Assembly: GCF_900102085.1 (NCBI RefSeq)
Contig: NZ_FMVM01000017.1
Coordinates: 119,448-183,447, forward strand
From: Paenibacillus polysaccharolyticus
GTDB taxonomy: Bacteria; Bacillota; Bacilli; Paenibacillales; Paenibacillaceae
Reading direction: 5' to 3'
DNA: 64,000 nucleotides
A model generated the notes under the pieces. It was given only the letters and a program-made list of their open reading frames with translations. It did no database searches and was not told the origin of the DNA. The translations under genes and the position numbers were made by a program. Of this stretch, positions 1 through 8,789 are shown in pieces; positions within the stretch are counted from its first letter, which is position 1; every line of letters begins with the position of its first letter.

Positions 1-1333
1 ACCGAACCACTTTTTTCTGAATCTCTGCTTTACGGCCTTCTAACGTCTCTTTCTGTTCTTCCCATTTGCCGGATTCTTCTGATGCACGGTTCATTCTGCG
101 CTCCAGCGTTTCTTTTTGCTGGTCCACATACCGTATTTCGTTTCGTGCCTGCGCCATCTGATTCATCAGTTCCAGCAAGTTCCCTTTGAGGCTCTCCTCC
201 TGCTGCTGACTTATTCCACCCGTAACACCGATAAGCTTAGCTTCTTCTTCAGACAAACGATTTTTTACATCAGCCAGTTCCAGTTCAAGCTTGCCAAACT
301 TCTCTCGCAAGGCAATCAGCTCAGCTTCACGTTCCTGATGTCTCTGCTCGCTCACCGCCAGCGTTTCCCTCAGTTGCTCCTGATTCGCTTGCAGATTACG
401 CGAACGTTCCCGAAGAAGTTCTCCATGCCCTTCGCTTTTCTCTGTTGCCTCACTAAATTGCAACAAAGCAGCCTGAAGTTCTTCTGTCTCCGTTTCCAGC
501 AGACGCAGTGCATTGCGATCATTCTCCAGCTTTGCATCATGTGTGGATACAATCGCCGCCAATCCAACTTCTTCGTGTTTTAGCAACTCCAGGCGTTCAC
601 TCGCTTTGCTCCAGGAAGCATGAATCTGTTCAATCTGATACACATACATCGAAATTTCCTTCGATTTGAGTTCGGAACGAAGTTGCTTGTAATGCATGGC
701 TTTCTCGGATTGTTCTTTCAGCGGGCCAATCTGATCTTCCAGTTCGGTTACAAGATCGTGAATACGTAGCAGATTTTGCTCTGTCTCATCCAGCTTGCGC
801 GCTGCATCCCGTTTGCGGGATTTATATTTAACGATTCCTGAAGCCTCTTCAAAGATTCCACGGCGATCCTCTGAACGAGTACTCAAGATCTCCTCAATGC
901 GTCCTTGTCCAATAATCGAGTAAGCCTCTTTACCGATCCCCGTATCCATGAACAGTTCTGTGATATCTTTCAAGCGACAGGATTGTTTATTGATAAAATA
1001 CTCACTGTCCCCGCTGCGATGAACACGACGGGTCACGGTTACTTCACCGAAATCCAAAGCGAGTGCATGATCCTCATTGTCCAGTGTAAGGGAAACCTCT
1101 CCGTAGTTGACAGCTTTACGCGCATCACTGCCTGCAAAAATAATATCTTCCATTTTACCGCCACGCAGTGACTTGGCACTTTGCTCCCCGAGTACCCAGC
1201 GGATACCATCGGATATATTACTTTTACCGCTTCCGTTCGGACCTACAACCGCTGTAATGCCACGAACAAATTCCATTTCCGTTTTGTCGGCGAATGACTT
1301 GAATCCACCCAATTCTATTCGTTTCAGAAACAT
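1..1333 (-). CDS. smc: Chromosome segregation ATPase SMC, N-terminal part (cut by window edge)
   Basis: SMC is the ATPase of the condensin-like SMC-ScpAB complex that compacts and separates chromosomes. The visible 444 codons begin MFLKRIELGGFKSFADKT and carry the Walker A motif GPNGSGKS at residues 31-38, then IRWVLGEQ and the FGEVTVTRR region of the head domain. After about residue 165 the sequence turns into a long Glu/Lys/Leu-rich coiled coil, which runs off the window. The hinge, second coiled coil and C-terminal head lie outside. The ATG at 1333 is preceded by AAGAGGAGGTGA, an almost ideal ribosome binding site. It lies downstream of rnc, as in Bacillus (rnc-smc-ftsY), but a strong terminator separates the two, so smc probably has its own promoter. 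Confidence 0.97.
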   Translation of the reverse strand, partial: MFLKRIELGGFKSFADKTEMEFVRGITAVVGPNGSGKSNISDGIRWVLGEQSAKSLRGGKMEDIIFAGSDARKAVNYGEVSLTLDNEDHALALDFGEVTVTRRVHRSGDSEYFINKQSCRLKDITELFMDTGIGKEAYSIIGQGRIEEILSTRSEDRRGIFEEASGIVKYKSRKRDAARKLDETEQNLLRIHDLVTELEDQIGPLKEQSEKAMHYKQLRSELKSKEISMYVYQIEQIHASWSKASERLELLKHEEVGLAAIVSTHDAKLENDRNALRLLETETEELQAALLQFSEATEKSEGHGELLRERSRNLQANQEQLRETLAVSEQRHQEREAELIALREKFGKLELELADVKNRLSEEEAKLIGVTGGISQQQEESLKGNLLELMNQMAQARNEIRYVDQQKETLERRMNRASEESGKWEEQKETLEGRKAEIQKKVVR

Positions 1334-1422
1334 AGGGCTTCTCGTCACCTCCTCTTGCAAATTTCAAATAATACTTTAAGCACTTAGTTAAAAATCCGAT
1401 AATGCCTCCCGAGTCTCTTTAC

Positions 1423-1492
1423 AAAAAAAAGAGCAAAAAGCAGTCCGGCCGATTACTTCCGCCGGGGCGGGCCCGCGGGCTGCTCTTTGCTC
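1423..1492 (-). terminator. Intrinsic terminator after rnc
   Basis: Read on the minus strand, GAGCAAAGAGCAG pairs with CTGCTTTTTGCTC around a GC-rich loop and is followed by eight T. It closes the fapR-to-rnc operon before smc. Confidence 0.85.
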
Positions 1493-1522
1493 TTCGTTTG
1501 TCTAAGCGCTGCCTGGTACAAT

Positions 1523-2221
1523 TCAGGCCTCCGGAAGCTTCAATCGTTCAAGCGCCGCAGATGCTGCCTGTTGTTCCGCCTCTTTTTTGGAGCGTCCTGT
1601 ACCTCGGCCAAGTCGTTCTTGGCCCATATGGACCTCCGAGACAAACTCACGTTCATGGGCTGGTCCCCGCTCTTCGACGATCCGGTACTCCAGAGCCCCC
1701 ATATTGTGATGCTGTGTGAGTTCCTGCAACTCTGTTTTGTAATCACTCATTTGCAGCTTGCTGCCAACAACGATTAACGGAAACACATGCTGATCCAGAA
1801 ATGCTCGCACAGGTTCAAGACCCTGATCCAGGTATAATGCACCTATAAATGACTCGAACACATCCGCCAGAAGAGCTGGACGTGTACGTCCTCCAGTTAA
1901 CTCCTCACCTTTTCCAAGAAGTACATATTGTCCAAAACTAAGCGCTTCAGCAAATTTGACCAGGGAAGGTTCACAGACAATGGATGCCCGCATCTTTGTT
2001 AGTTCTCCTTCCGGACGGTTAGGATACAGATGATACAAGTACTCCGATACAGTCAACTCCAATACAGCATCGCCCAGAAACTCCAGACGTTCGTTATCCT
2101 GATGTTGACTGAATCGGTGTTCGTTTACGTAAGAAGCATGGGTAAACGCTTGTTTTAGAAGCTGCCTGTTGTCAAATTTGATTTGAAGTTTTTGTTGTAA
2201 CTGCTTCAGATCTTCACTCAA
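1523..2221 (-). CDS. rnc: Ribonuclease III
   Basis: Double-stranded-RNA endonuclease that processes rRNA precursors and structured mRNAs. The signature ERLEFLGDAV is at about residues 44-53 and supplies catalytic acidic residues; LLADVFESFIGALYLDQG is the second catalytic block (Asp/Glu), and a dsRNA-binding domain follows from about residue 160 (GRSKKEAEQQAAS). I chose the TTG at 2221 because AAGGGG lies nine bases upstream (2231-2236). The frame stays open to a TTG at 2287, inside fabF, but no ribosome binding site is seen there; a TTG at 2245 is also possible. The gene follows fabF by 13 bases and ends the fatty-acid operon before a strong terminator. Confidence 0.95.
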   Translation of the reverse strand: MSEDLKQLQQKLQIKFDNRQLLKQAFTHASYVNEHRFSQHQDNERLEFLGDAVLELTVSEYLYHLYPNRPEGELTKMRASIVCEPSLVKFAEALSFGQYVLLGKGEELTGGRTRPALLADVFESFIGALYLDQGLEPVRAFLDQHVFPLIVVGSKLQMSDYKTELQELTQHHNMGALEYRIVEERGPAHEREFVSEVHMGQERLGRGTGRSKKEAEQQAASAALERLKLPEA

Positions 2222-2234
2222 ACGAACTAGCCCC

Positions 2235-3473
2235 TTATGCTTCAAATTTTTTGAGAATAATGGTAGCGTTGTGACCGCCAAATCCAAATGAATTGGACAT
2301 TGCTACATTCACTTTGGTTTGACGTGGAACGTTAGGCACGTAATCCAGATCACATTCAGGGTCCTGATCTTCCAGGTTGATCGTTGGAGCCAGTGTCTGA
2401 TGTGTCAGGGACAATCCGCAGATAACTGCCTCTACACCACCCGCAGCGCCAAGCATATGGCCTGTCATGGACTTGGTGGAACTTACGGCAAGCTTGTACG
2501 CATGATCGCCAAACGCCTTTTTGATGGCTAACGTTTCGGAACGGTCACCTACTGGTGTTGAAGTTCCGTGTGCATTGATGTAATCCACTTCTTCCGGCTG
2601 AATGCCTGCATTGCGAAGCGCCATCGTCATACAACGTGCTGCTCCATCTGGATCTGGTTCTGTCATATGGTGTGCATCACCTGTCAGACCGTAACCGATT
2701 ACTTCACCGTAGATTCGTGCGCCACGAGCCTGAGCATGTTCCAGAGATTCCAGAATCAGAATTCCGGCACCTTCACCCATAACAAATCCGTCACGACCTG
2801 TATCAAAAGGACGGCTTGCCTTTGTAGGATCGTCATTACGTGTAGACATCGCACGCATCGCGCAGAAACCTGCAAGTCCAGTTGGCCTAATGGTTGCTTC
2901 AGCACCGCCGCAGATCATCGCATCTGCATCGCCATTGGCAATCAACTTGAACGAATCTCCAATGGAGTGTGTTCCTGTCGCACAAGCGGTAACAACGTTG
3001 ATGTTCGGTCCTTTGGCACCAAGTGAAATGGACATCTGTCCAGATGCCATATTCGAAATCATCATCGGAATAAAGAACGGGCTCACACGTTTAGGGCCTT
3101 TTTGCAAAAGCGCATTGTGCTGATCTTCCCAAGTTCCCAATCCACCAATACCAGAACCAATTGATACACCAAAACGTTCTGCATCAATATTTTCGTTGAT
3201 TTTCAGACCACTATCTTCAACAGCTTTGAAACCAGCTGCCACAGCGAACTGTACAAAACGATCCATCTTCCGTGCGTCTTTTCGATCCATATATTCTTCC
3301 GGGTTGAAATCTTTGATCTCGGCTGCAATCTGTGTCGTGTATTCACTAACATCAAATGCCTCAATCTGAGAAATTCCGGACTTTCCTGCCATTAAACTGC
3401 CCCAGAACGTCTCTATATCTTTTCCGAGCGATGTCATTACGCCCATTCCGGTAATTACAACTCTTTGTTTCAA
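2235..3473 (-). CDS. fabF: 3-oxoacyl-[acyl-carrier-protein] synthase II
   Basis: Condensing enzyme that elongates acyl-ACP with malonyl-ACP in the cytosolic type II fatty-acid pathway; FabF homologues are the platensimycin/cerulenin target. With the chosen start the protein has 412 residues, the usual length. The catalytic triad is visible: Cys164 in VVTACATGTHSIG, His302 in NAHGTSTPVGD and His339 in SMTGHMLGAAG. The start is a TTG at 3473 (MKQRVVITGMG) preceded by GAGGTGAG; an extension in frame upstream reads non-family sequence. It sits between acpP and rnc. A stable hairpin lies between acpP and fabF and may set their relative expression. Confidence 0.97.
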   Translation of the reverse strand: MKQRVVITGMGVMTSLGKDIETFWGSLMAGKSGISQIEAFDVSEYTTQIAAEIKDFNPEEYMDRKDARKMDRFVQFAVAAGFKAVEDSGLKINENIDAERFGVSIGSGIGGLGTWEDQHNALLQKGPKRVSPFFIPMMISNMASGQMSISLGAKGPNINVVTACATGTHSIGDSFKLIANGDADAMICGGAEATIRPTGLAGFCAMRAMSTRNDDPTKASRPFDTGRDGFVMGEGAGILILESLEHAQARGARIYGEVIGYGLTGDAHHMTEPDPDGAARCMTMALRNAGIQPEEVDYINAHGTSTPVGDRSETLAIKKAFGDHAYKLAVSSTKSMTGHMLGAAGGVEAVICGLSLTHQTLAPTINLEDQDPECDLDYVPNVPRQTKVNVAMSNSFGFGGHNATIILKKFEA

Positions 3474-3606
3474 CCGACTCACCTCTATATCGACTGCATT
3501 ACGCAAGTATTTTGTGGGAATATCCGCAGACTCGAATGCAAGACGCCTCTCCAAAGATCAGCAGGCACCTTGTCTGCGGGATGTGAAAAACCAATGAATG
3601 ATGAGA

Positions 3607-3638
3607 AGTCCCGCCTGTTCGAAAACAGGAGCGGGACT
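3607..3638 (-). other. Intercistronic hairpin between acpP and fabF
   Basis: AGTCCCGC-CTGTT-cgaa-AACAG-ga-GCGGGACT forms a 13-bp stem capped by a CGAA tetraloop, just after the acpP stop codon. No T run follows on the minus strand, so this is more likely an mRNA-stabilising or processing element than a terminator. Confidence 0.6.
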
Positions 3639-3647
3639 GAATTGACT

Positions 3648-3881
3648 TTAGGTATGAGATTGTATGTAGTTTACAACTTCACCTACGGTCGTAATTTTTT
3701 CTGCATCTTCATCAGAGATTTCCAAATCGAATTCATCTTCCAATTCCATGACCAATTCCACTACATCCAAAGAATCAGCACCCAAATCTTCTTTGAAAGA
3801 TGCTTCAAGTGTAACTTCAGCTTCGTCTGCGCCCAAGCGGTCGACGACGATGCGTTTTACACGCTCCAATACATCGGACAT
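3648..3881 (-). CDS. acpP: Acyl carrier protein
   Basis: Carries growing acyl chains as thioesters on a phosphopantetheine arm for all Fab enzymes and PlsX. The protein is 77 residues, acidic and helical, with the modification site Ser37 in GADSLDVVELVM. The ATG at 3881 follows GGAGGTGAACCGG; a longer open frame upstream is not family-like. It is placed between fabG and fabF, with hairpins on both sides, which fits the much higher level of ACP mRNA usually needed compared with the enzymes. Confidence 0.98.
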   Translation of the reverse strand: MSDVLERVKRIVVDRLGADEAEVTLEASFKEDLGADSLDVVELVMELEDEFDLEISDEDAEKITTVGEVVNYIQSHT

Positions 3882-3952
3882 CCGGTTCACCTCCTCCTTG
3901 GTATTATACGAGAATCGCAGGCAAAATGCCATAGAAGACATATGCGGCTCCC

Positions 3953-3974
3953 GGCCGGGGAACCCGGCCTTTTT
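3953..3974 (+). terminator. GC-rich hairpin between fabG and acpP, terminator-like on the plus strand
   Basis: GGCCGGG-gaa-CCCGGCC followed by TTTTT reads as an intrinsic terminator only on the plus strand, against the direction of the fab genes. On the minus strand the hairpin is preceded by five A and followed by GGGAGCC, so it would act there as an intercistronic stem. It could stop antisense transcripts entering fabG-fabD. Confidence 0.45.
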
Positions 3975-4032
3975 CCGGCATTTCGGATCGTCCAGCGCCT
4001 GTTCCCCGACTTTGATTCAAAGCCCAGGAAAT

Positions 4033-4782
4033 TTACATGTACATGCCGCCATCGACATGCAGTGTTTGACCTGTCATATAAGATGAAGCTTCTGATGCAA
4101 GGAATGTAACCACACCAGCAATTTCATCCGGCTGTCCCAGACGGGACAACGGAATGCCACTAAGCATACCATCGACCAGCTCCTGAGACAATTCCTTGGT
4201 CATATCGGTTTCAATGAAGCCTGGTGCAACACAGTTCACCGTAATTCCGCGAGAAGCAAGTTCTCGAGCAGAAGCCTTCGTTAAACCGATAACTCCCGCT
4301 TTGGCAGCCACGTAGTTGGCTTGACCCGGATTACCCAGCACACCAACGACAGAAGAGATGTTAATAATTCTTCCTGAACGTTGTTTCATCATTGGACGTG
4401 TTACTGCCTTCAGACAGTTAAACACCCCTTTAAGATTCGTTTCGATAACTTGATCGAACTCTTCTTCTTTCATCCGCATAATGAGGTTGTCCCGTGTAAT
4501 CCCCGCATTATTCACCAGAATATCGACATTGCCCCATGCTTCAAGCGTTGTTTTCACCATCTGTTCCGCTTCAACCATCTGACCTACATTCGCCTGAATC
4601 GTAATCGCCTGAACACCTTTTGCACGAATCTCTTCGGCCACTTCCTCTGCCGCAGCCTGACTGCCCGCATAGTTTACAGCAACATTCGCTCCGGCTTCAG
4701 CCAGGGCAAGTGCAATACTGCGGCCAATTCCGCGGGATGCTCCGGTTACTAATGCATTTTTACCTTCTAACGGTTTAGACAT
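4033..4782 (-). CDS. fabG: 3-oxoacyl-[acyl-carrier-protein] reductase
   Basis: NADPH-dependent reductase of the first reductive step of fatty-acid elongation, a short-chain dehydrogenase of 249 residues. The nucleotide-binding motif TGASRGIG is at residues 13-20, NNAG follows, and the catalytic Ser144, Tyr157 and Lys161 are seen in INISSVVG and NYVAAKAG. I start at the second ATG (4782, MSKPLEGKNALV): GGAGG lies seven bases upstream, whereas the first ATG at 4788 almost touches it. It follows fabD after 152 bases that contain a long inverted repeat. Confidence 0.97.
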   Translation of the reverse strand: MSKPLEGKNALVTGASRGIGRSIALALAEAGANVAVNYAGSQAAAEEVAEEIRAKGVQAITIQANVGQMVEAEQMVKTTLEAWGNVDILVNNAGITRDNLIMRMKEEEFDQVIETNLKGVFNCLKAVTRPMMKQRSGRIINISSVVGVLGNPGQANYVAAKAGVIGLTKASARELASRGITVNCVAPGFIETDMTKELSQELVDGMLSGIPLSRLGQPDEIAGVVTFLASEASSYMTGQTLHVDGGMYM

Positions 4783-4826
4783 AACCATTCCTCCTCTCCC
4801 TGAATCTACACAAGTTGAACTTCGAT

Positions 4827-4914
4827 TATTTACACAGCCACTCCGATGACAGAATAACCTTTCAATCGCTGTTATCCCCAGGTTTTTTCTGTCCTCTCCG
4901 TTAAAGTGTAAATA
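4827..4914. repeat. Nested inverted repeat in the fabD-fabG gap
   Basis: TATTTACAC (4827-4835) pairs perfectly with GTGTAAATA (4906-4914). Inside it GACAGAA and AACCT (4848-4860) pair with AGGTT and TTCTGTC (4880-4893). The result is a two-level stem in the mRNA between fabD and fabG. No T run follows, so it is not a simple terminator. Confidence 0.55.
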
Positions 4915-4934
4915 AATAGTTTTGCTTATGTGAT

Positions 4935-5876
4935 TTAATTATTATTTTTCAGATCAGCTGCGGTTGCTTCCAAGGTTTCAAGACTGTTTACATTGTATAA
5001 TTTTACGGTTTTATCTGTTTTTTTAATCAAACCGGTTAATACATTGCCTGAACCAATCTCAACAAACGTATTCACACCTTGCTCAATCAGCCATGTCACA
5101 CTGTCTTCCCATAAAACCGGAGAATAGACCTGGGTGGTAAGCAAGTTCTGAAATTGTCCATCTTCAGCAGGTCTTGCGGTTACGTTAGCTACCACAGGAA
5201 CCTTCGCAGGTGAGAACGTCGCTGTACTCAGCTTATCGGCCAGCTTATCGGCAGCGCCTTTCATCAATGAAGAGTGGAACGGACCACTTACTTCAATTGC
5301 AATTGCGCGCTTGCCACCTGCTTCCTTCACCCGTTCTGACACGGCAGCAACGCCCTCTTTCACACCCGAAATAACGATTTGTCCAGGACAGTTAATGTTG
5401 GCAAGTTCAACTGTATCTCCGCTTTCTGACACTTCACGGCAAAGCACCCCCAGCGCTTCCCGATCCGCACCCAGTACAGCAGCCATTGCTCCCTGTCCAC
5501 CTGGAACAGCTTCTTCCATATACTGACCACGTGCCCGGACAATTTGCACAGCATCCTCAAAAGAAAGAACACCCGCTGCCACTAGTGCACTGTATTCACC
5601 CAAGCTATGACCTGCAACGTAGTCTGCCTCAATTCCTTTTTCTTTGAAAGCTTCCAGCAGTGCGATACTCGCGGTGAGCAGTGCCGGCTGGGTATTGGAT
5701 GTCTGTTTCAGCTCCGTGTCTGGTCCTTCGAAGATCAGATTGCTCAGCGAGAAGCCCAGCGCCTCATCTGCTGTGCGAAAAACTTCCGTGGCTGCAGGTA
5801 CAGACTCATATACATCTTTGGCCATACCTACTTTTTGTGATCCCTGTCCAGGGAATACAAAAGCGATTTTACCCAT
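4935..5876 (-). CDS. fabD: Malonyl CoA-acyl carrier protein transacylase
   Basis: Transfers malonyl from CoA to ACP, supplying the extender unit for FabH and FabF. The protein has 313 residues with the N-terminal FPGQGSQ motif, the nucleophile Ser91 in GHSLGEYSAL and the catalytic His201 in GPFHSSLM. The chosen ATG (5876, MGKIAFVFPGQG) has GGAGG nine bases upstream; an ATG at 5885 directly abuts that GGAGG and is less likely. It starts 25 bases after the fabH stop, so the two are surely co-transcribed. Confidence 0.96.
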   Translation of the reverse strand: MGKIAFVFPGQGSQKVGMAKDVYESVPAATEVFRTADEALGFSLSNLIFEGPDTELKQTSNTQPALLTASIALLEAFKEKGIEADYVAGHSLGEYSALVAAGVLSFEDAVQIVRARGQYMEEAVPGGQGAMAAVLGADREALGVLCREVSESGDTVELANINCPGQIVISGVKEGVAAVSERVKEAGGKRAIAIEVSGPFHSSLMKGAADKLADKLSTATFSPAKVPVVANVTARPAEDGQFQNLLTTQVYSPVLWEDSVTWLIEQGVNTFVEIGSGNVLTGLIKKTDKTVKLYNVNSLETLEATAADLKNNN

Positions 5877-5901
5877 TTCATTCATCCTCCAGCTGTCTAG
5901 T

Positions 5902-6903
5902 TTACCATACGAGTACGGATGCGCCCCAAGTCAAACCGCCGCCGAAACCAACCATCAAAACAGTATCTCCTGCTTTCATACGGCCTTCTTCTGCAGCTTC
6001 AACCAGTGCAAGTGGAATGGATGCCGCCGACGTGTTCGCATACTTGTCTACATTGACAACCACTTTCTCCTCTGGAAGTTCCAGTCGTTGCATAGCCGAT
6101 TGAATAATCCGAACATTCGCCTGATGTGGAACGAACAAATCAACATCCGTGCGATCCATGCCAGCTTTGCGAAGAACTTCAATCGTTGCTGTACCCATGA
6201 CACGAACAGCAAATTTAAACACTTCACGGCCGTTCATATAGATATAATGCTTTTTGTTCTCAATCGTTTCCGCACTTGCTGGCAGACGTGAACCACCGCC
6301 TTCAATGTTAAGAAGACTGCCTCCTGCCCCTTCTGCACCGAGATCAAATGCTTTGAAACCACGGCCTTCCGGAACTTCACCAACAACGACAGCTCCTGCT
6401 CCATCACCGAAAAGAACACAAGTGTTGCGGTCTGTGTAGTCTGTAATACGTGACAAACAATCTGCACCAATAACAAGCGCGTTGTTGTACATGCCGCTTT
6501 GAATGAAACTGGTTGCCGTTGCAAGGCCGTATACAAACCCGGAACAAGCAGCAGACAAATCAAATGCAGCAGCGCCCTTGGCTCCCAGTTTATCTTGCAG
6601 AATGCAAGCTGTCGACGGGAAAGAGGAATCCGGTGTAATCGTAGCAACGATAATCAGATCCAGATCACTGCCTGTCATGCCAGCAGATTCAAGCGCTTTT
6701 ATTGCTGCCTCATAGGCTAGATCAGAAGTAGCTTGATCCGGTGCAGCGATATGCCGCTCCTTAATTCCTGTACGACTGACAATCCACTCGTCATTCGTAT
6801 CGACCATTTTTTCCAAATCACTGTTTGTCAAAATTTTCTCCGGCACATATTTACCTGTACCAATAATCCCTACCGGGCGCAAATTATTCATATCGTCACT
6901 CAC
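5902..6903 (-). CDS. fabH: 3-oxoacyl-[acyl-carrier-protein] synthase III
   Basis: Initiates fatty-acid synthesis by condensing a short acyl-CoA primer with malonyl-ACP; in Gram-positives it sets the branched-chain profile. The catalytic Cys120 lies in LSAACSGFVYG, His in VPHQANVRI and Asn in KYANTSAAS. The start at 6903 is a GTG overlapping the plsX stop (GTGA), which suggests translational coupling; an ATG at 6891 (MNNLRPVGIIG) is the alternative. In B. subtilis fabH is not in the fapR-plsX-fabD operon, so its place here marks the consolidated Paenibacillus arrangement. Confidence 0.96.
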   Translation of the reverse strand: MSDDMNNLRPVGIIGTGKYVPEKILTNSDLEKMVDTNDEWIVSRTGIKERHIAAPDQATSDLAYEAAIKALESAGMTGSDLDLIIVATITPDSSFPSTACILQDKLGAKGAAAFDLSAACSGFVYGLATATSFIQSGMYNNALVIGADCLSRITDYTDRNTCVLFGDGAGAVVVGEVPEGRGFKAFDLGAEGAGGSLLNIEGGGSRLPASAETIENKKHYIYMNGREVFKFAVRVMGTATIEVLRKAGMDRTDVDLFVPHQANVRIIQSAMQRLELPEEKVVVNVDKYANTSAASIPLALVEAAEEGRMKAGDTVLMVGFGGGLTWGASVLVW

Positions 6904-7895
6904 TTCCCACTAATTTCCTTAGATATGCTCTCCACCAACTGGTTTTGTACTGCAATCCGTGCCTGACGCACGGCATTTTTGATCGCATTGCCGTCAGCGG
7001 AACCATGGCTTTTGACGACCAGTCCACTCAAACCTAACAATGGGGCACCACCGTGCTCCGTATAATCAAGTTTGCTCTTTAACCCACGCAATTCTGGCAT
7101 GAGTACCGCCGCAGCCAATTTATTTTTGAAGGATGAAGTAAATTTTTCTTTGAGCAGACCAAATATCGCTCCTGCCGCGCCTTCCAGTGATTTCAGCAGG
7201 ATGTTGCCGGCAAACCCGTCACACACCAGCACATCACAGGCACCAGTCAGTACATCACGAGCCTCTACATTCCCCACAAAACGAATCGGAAGCTGTTCTA
7301 AGAGCGGATAGGCATGTTTGGTCAACTCATTTCCTTTGCCCGGCTCTGTGCCCACGTTGAGCAACCCCACTCTCGGGGAGGCAATGCCTTGTACTTTTTG
7401 CCGGTACAAACTGCCCATCAGCGCGTATTGTGCCAAGTGTTCCGGTTTAGCATCCATATTCGCACCGAGGTCTAGCGCAAGCACACCTACATCATCCATC
7501 GTGGGAATCATGGGGGCAAGTGCAGGACGTTCAATTCCGTCCATCCGGCCTACAACAAGCAAACCAGCCGTCATTAACGCCCCTGTATTCCCTGCCGAGA
7601 TCATGGCGTCGGCTTCCTTCTCTTTGACCATACGTCCGGCTACAACCATGGAAGAATCCTTTTTGCGCCTTACTGCCTTTACCGGCTCATCATCTGAACC
7701 AATCACTTCTGAAGCGTGCCGAACGCTCAAATTGGCCGGTCTTGCTCCTGACTGACTTAAAAGAGGTTCAATCTTGGTTTCATCGCCAACCAGGACGATC
7801 TGTGTATCCGCCCATTCCGTAGCTGCGGCAATAGCCCCTTCTACGGTTGACGCAGGAGCATGATCTCCTCCCATGGCATCAATGACGATTCTCAT
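6900..7895 (-). CDS. plsX: Phosphate acyltransferase PlsX
   Basis: Converts acyl-ACP to acyl-phosphate, the acyl donor for PlsY, and so links fatty-acid synthesis to membrane phospholipid assembly; it is a peripheral membrane enzyme. The 331-residue protein begins MRIVIDAMGGDHAP, the family signature, and contains SAGNTGALM and VCDGFAGN. The ATG at 7895 overlaps the fapR stop (ATGA) and is preceded by AAGGAGG at nine bases. It is the second gene of the operon, as in Bacillus. Confidence 0.97.
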   Translation of the reverse strand: MRIVIDAMGGDHAPASTVEGAIAAATEWADTQIVLVGDETKIEPLLSQSGARPANLSVRHASEVIGSDDEPVKAVRRKKDSSMVVAGRMVKEKEADAMISAGNTGALMTAGLLVVGRMDGIERPALAPMIPTMDDVGVLALDLGANMDAKPEHLAQYALMGSLYRQKVQGIASPRVGLLNVGTEPGKGNELTKHAYPLLEQLPIRFVGNVEARDVLTGACDVLVCDGFAGNILLKSLEGAAGAIFGLLKEKFTSSFKNKLAAAVLMPELRGLKSKLDYTEHGGAPLLGLSGLVVKSHGSADGNAIKNAVRQARIAVQNQLVESISKEISGK

Positions 7896-8494
7896 TCCAT
7901 ATGACCTCCTTCTTTGCTGTCTTCTCCACCTGAATGATAGATCACAAAATTACCTTGGAACACCATTTCTTCACCAACATAGGTGAACACTTCAACTTTG
8001 GCTTTCCCCTTCTGACCGGGAATTGATTTCACATAAGCTTTGGCAATACACTTTTCTCCCAAACGAACAGAACGAACAAAACGTATATCTGCCGAAGCAG
8101 TTAACGCAATCTCATCATTAATGACAGCGACAGCAAGTGAATTCGCTTGTGCAAAGACATAGTGCCCACGGGCAATACCTGTTCTTGAAAAAACATGTTC
8201 CTCTTTGATCTCAAATAAGGATATCCCGCTCTTGTCCAGCTGTAAATCCACAATGTCACCGATAATCTCATGCAGGGGCAGTGATCGCACCTGATCATAC
8301 GAGCGCTCCGCCATCAGTTTCATCCGTTCCCGAAGCTCCGGTATGCCAAGTTCCAGCCTGTCAAGACGGATCGTCTGGATACTTACCTTCAATTGACGTG
8401 TAAGCTCCTGATCGGTCACAAACGGATTCTCGTCTATCATTTTGGTTAACTGCTGTTGCCTCTGTCTCTTCGGTAAACGCTCGATGCCTGACAC
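7892..8494 (-). CDS. fapR: Fatty acid and phospholipid biosynthesis repressor FapR
   Basis: Global repressor of lipid synthesis genes that is released from DNA by malonyl-CoA. The 200-residue protein has an N-terminal DeoR-like helix-turn-helix (VSIQTIRLDRLELGIPELRER, about residues 37-57), a linker helix, and a C-terminal hot-dog effector domain with the near-invariant EEHVFSRTGIARGHYVFAQ and ALTASADIRF. The start is a GTG at 8494; a G-run (CGGGGG) directly abuts it, leaving no normal spacing, so the exact start is uncertain. The gene leads the operon and has its own operator 140 bases upstream. Confidence 0.96.
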   Translation of the reverse strand: MSGIERLPKRQRQQQLTKMIDENPFVTDQELTRQLKVSIQTIRLDRLELGIPELRERMKLMAERSYDQVRSLPLHEIIGDIVDLQLDKSGISLFEIKEEHVFSRTGIARGHYVFAQANSLAVAVINDEIALTASADIRFVRSVRLGEKCIAKAYVKSIPGQKGKAKVEVFTYVGEEMVFQGNFVIYHSGGEDSKEGGHME

Positions 8495-8633
8495 CCCCCG
8501 CTGTATCGTTTCCAGAACCTGCCTTTAGGTCAAGTTCGTTCTTTCAAACCTTACTTCATTATATGCTGTAGCCCTGCTTATTCAGGGAGCTTCTAAATAA
8601 AAGTGTATGATGATCTGTATGTAACGTCAAATC

Positions 8634-8650
8634 TTAGAACCTGGTACTAA
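8634..8650. promoter_or_regulatory. FapR operator
   Basis: TTAGAACCTGGTACTAA is a near-perfect inverted repeat matching the FapR site known from B. subtilis (TTAGTACC-type half sites). It lies immediately downstream of the predicted -10 of the fapR promoter, where a bound repressor would block transcription. It implies autoregulation and malonyl-CoA control of the whole operon. Confidence 0.88.
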
Positions 8651-8677
8651 ACTATAGTATATCTCATCCTGTGTCAA
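8651..8677 (-). promoter_or_regulatory. Sigma-A type promoter of the fapR operon
   Basis: On the minus strand TTGACA (8672-8677) is followed after 15 bases by TATAGT (8651-8656). The spacer is short, but the -35 is consensus and the FapR site follows directly. Confidence 0.65.
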
Positions 8678-8789
8678 AAAGAAAGGCTAGTATAACAAAT
8701 TCACATCACTTCATCAAAGTGCTGATGAACATGTGTAACAAGCATACATACCCGCTTGAACAAGCTTATGCGTTCGCTTTTCTTTACAC

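Noticed and set aside
8572..8590. GCCCTG-cttatt-CAGGG hairpin in the fapR leader
   Set aside because: Short stem with no T run; not strong enough to call a terminator or attenuator.
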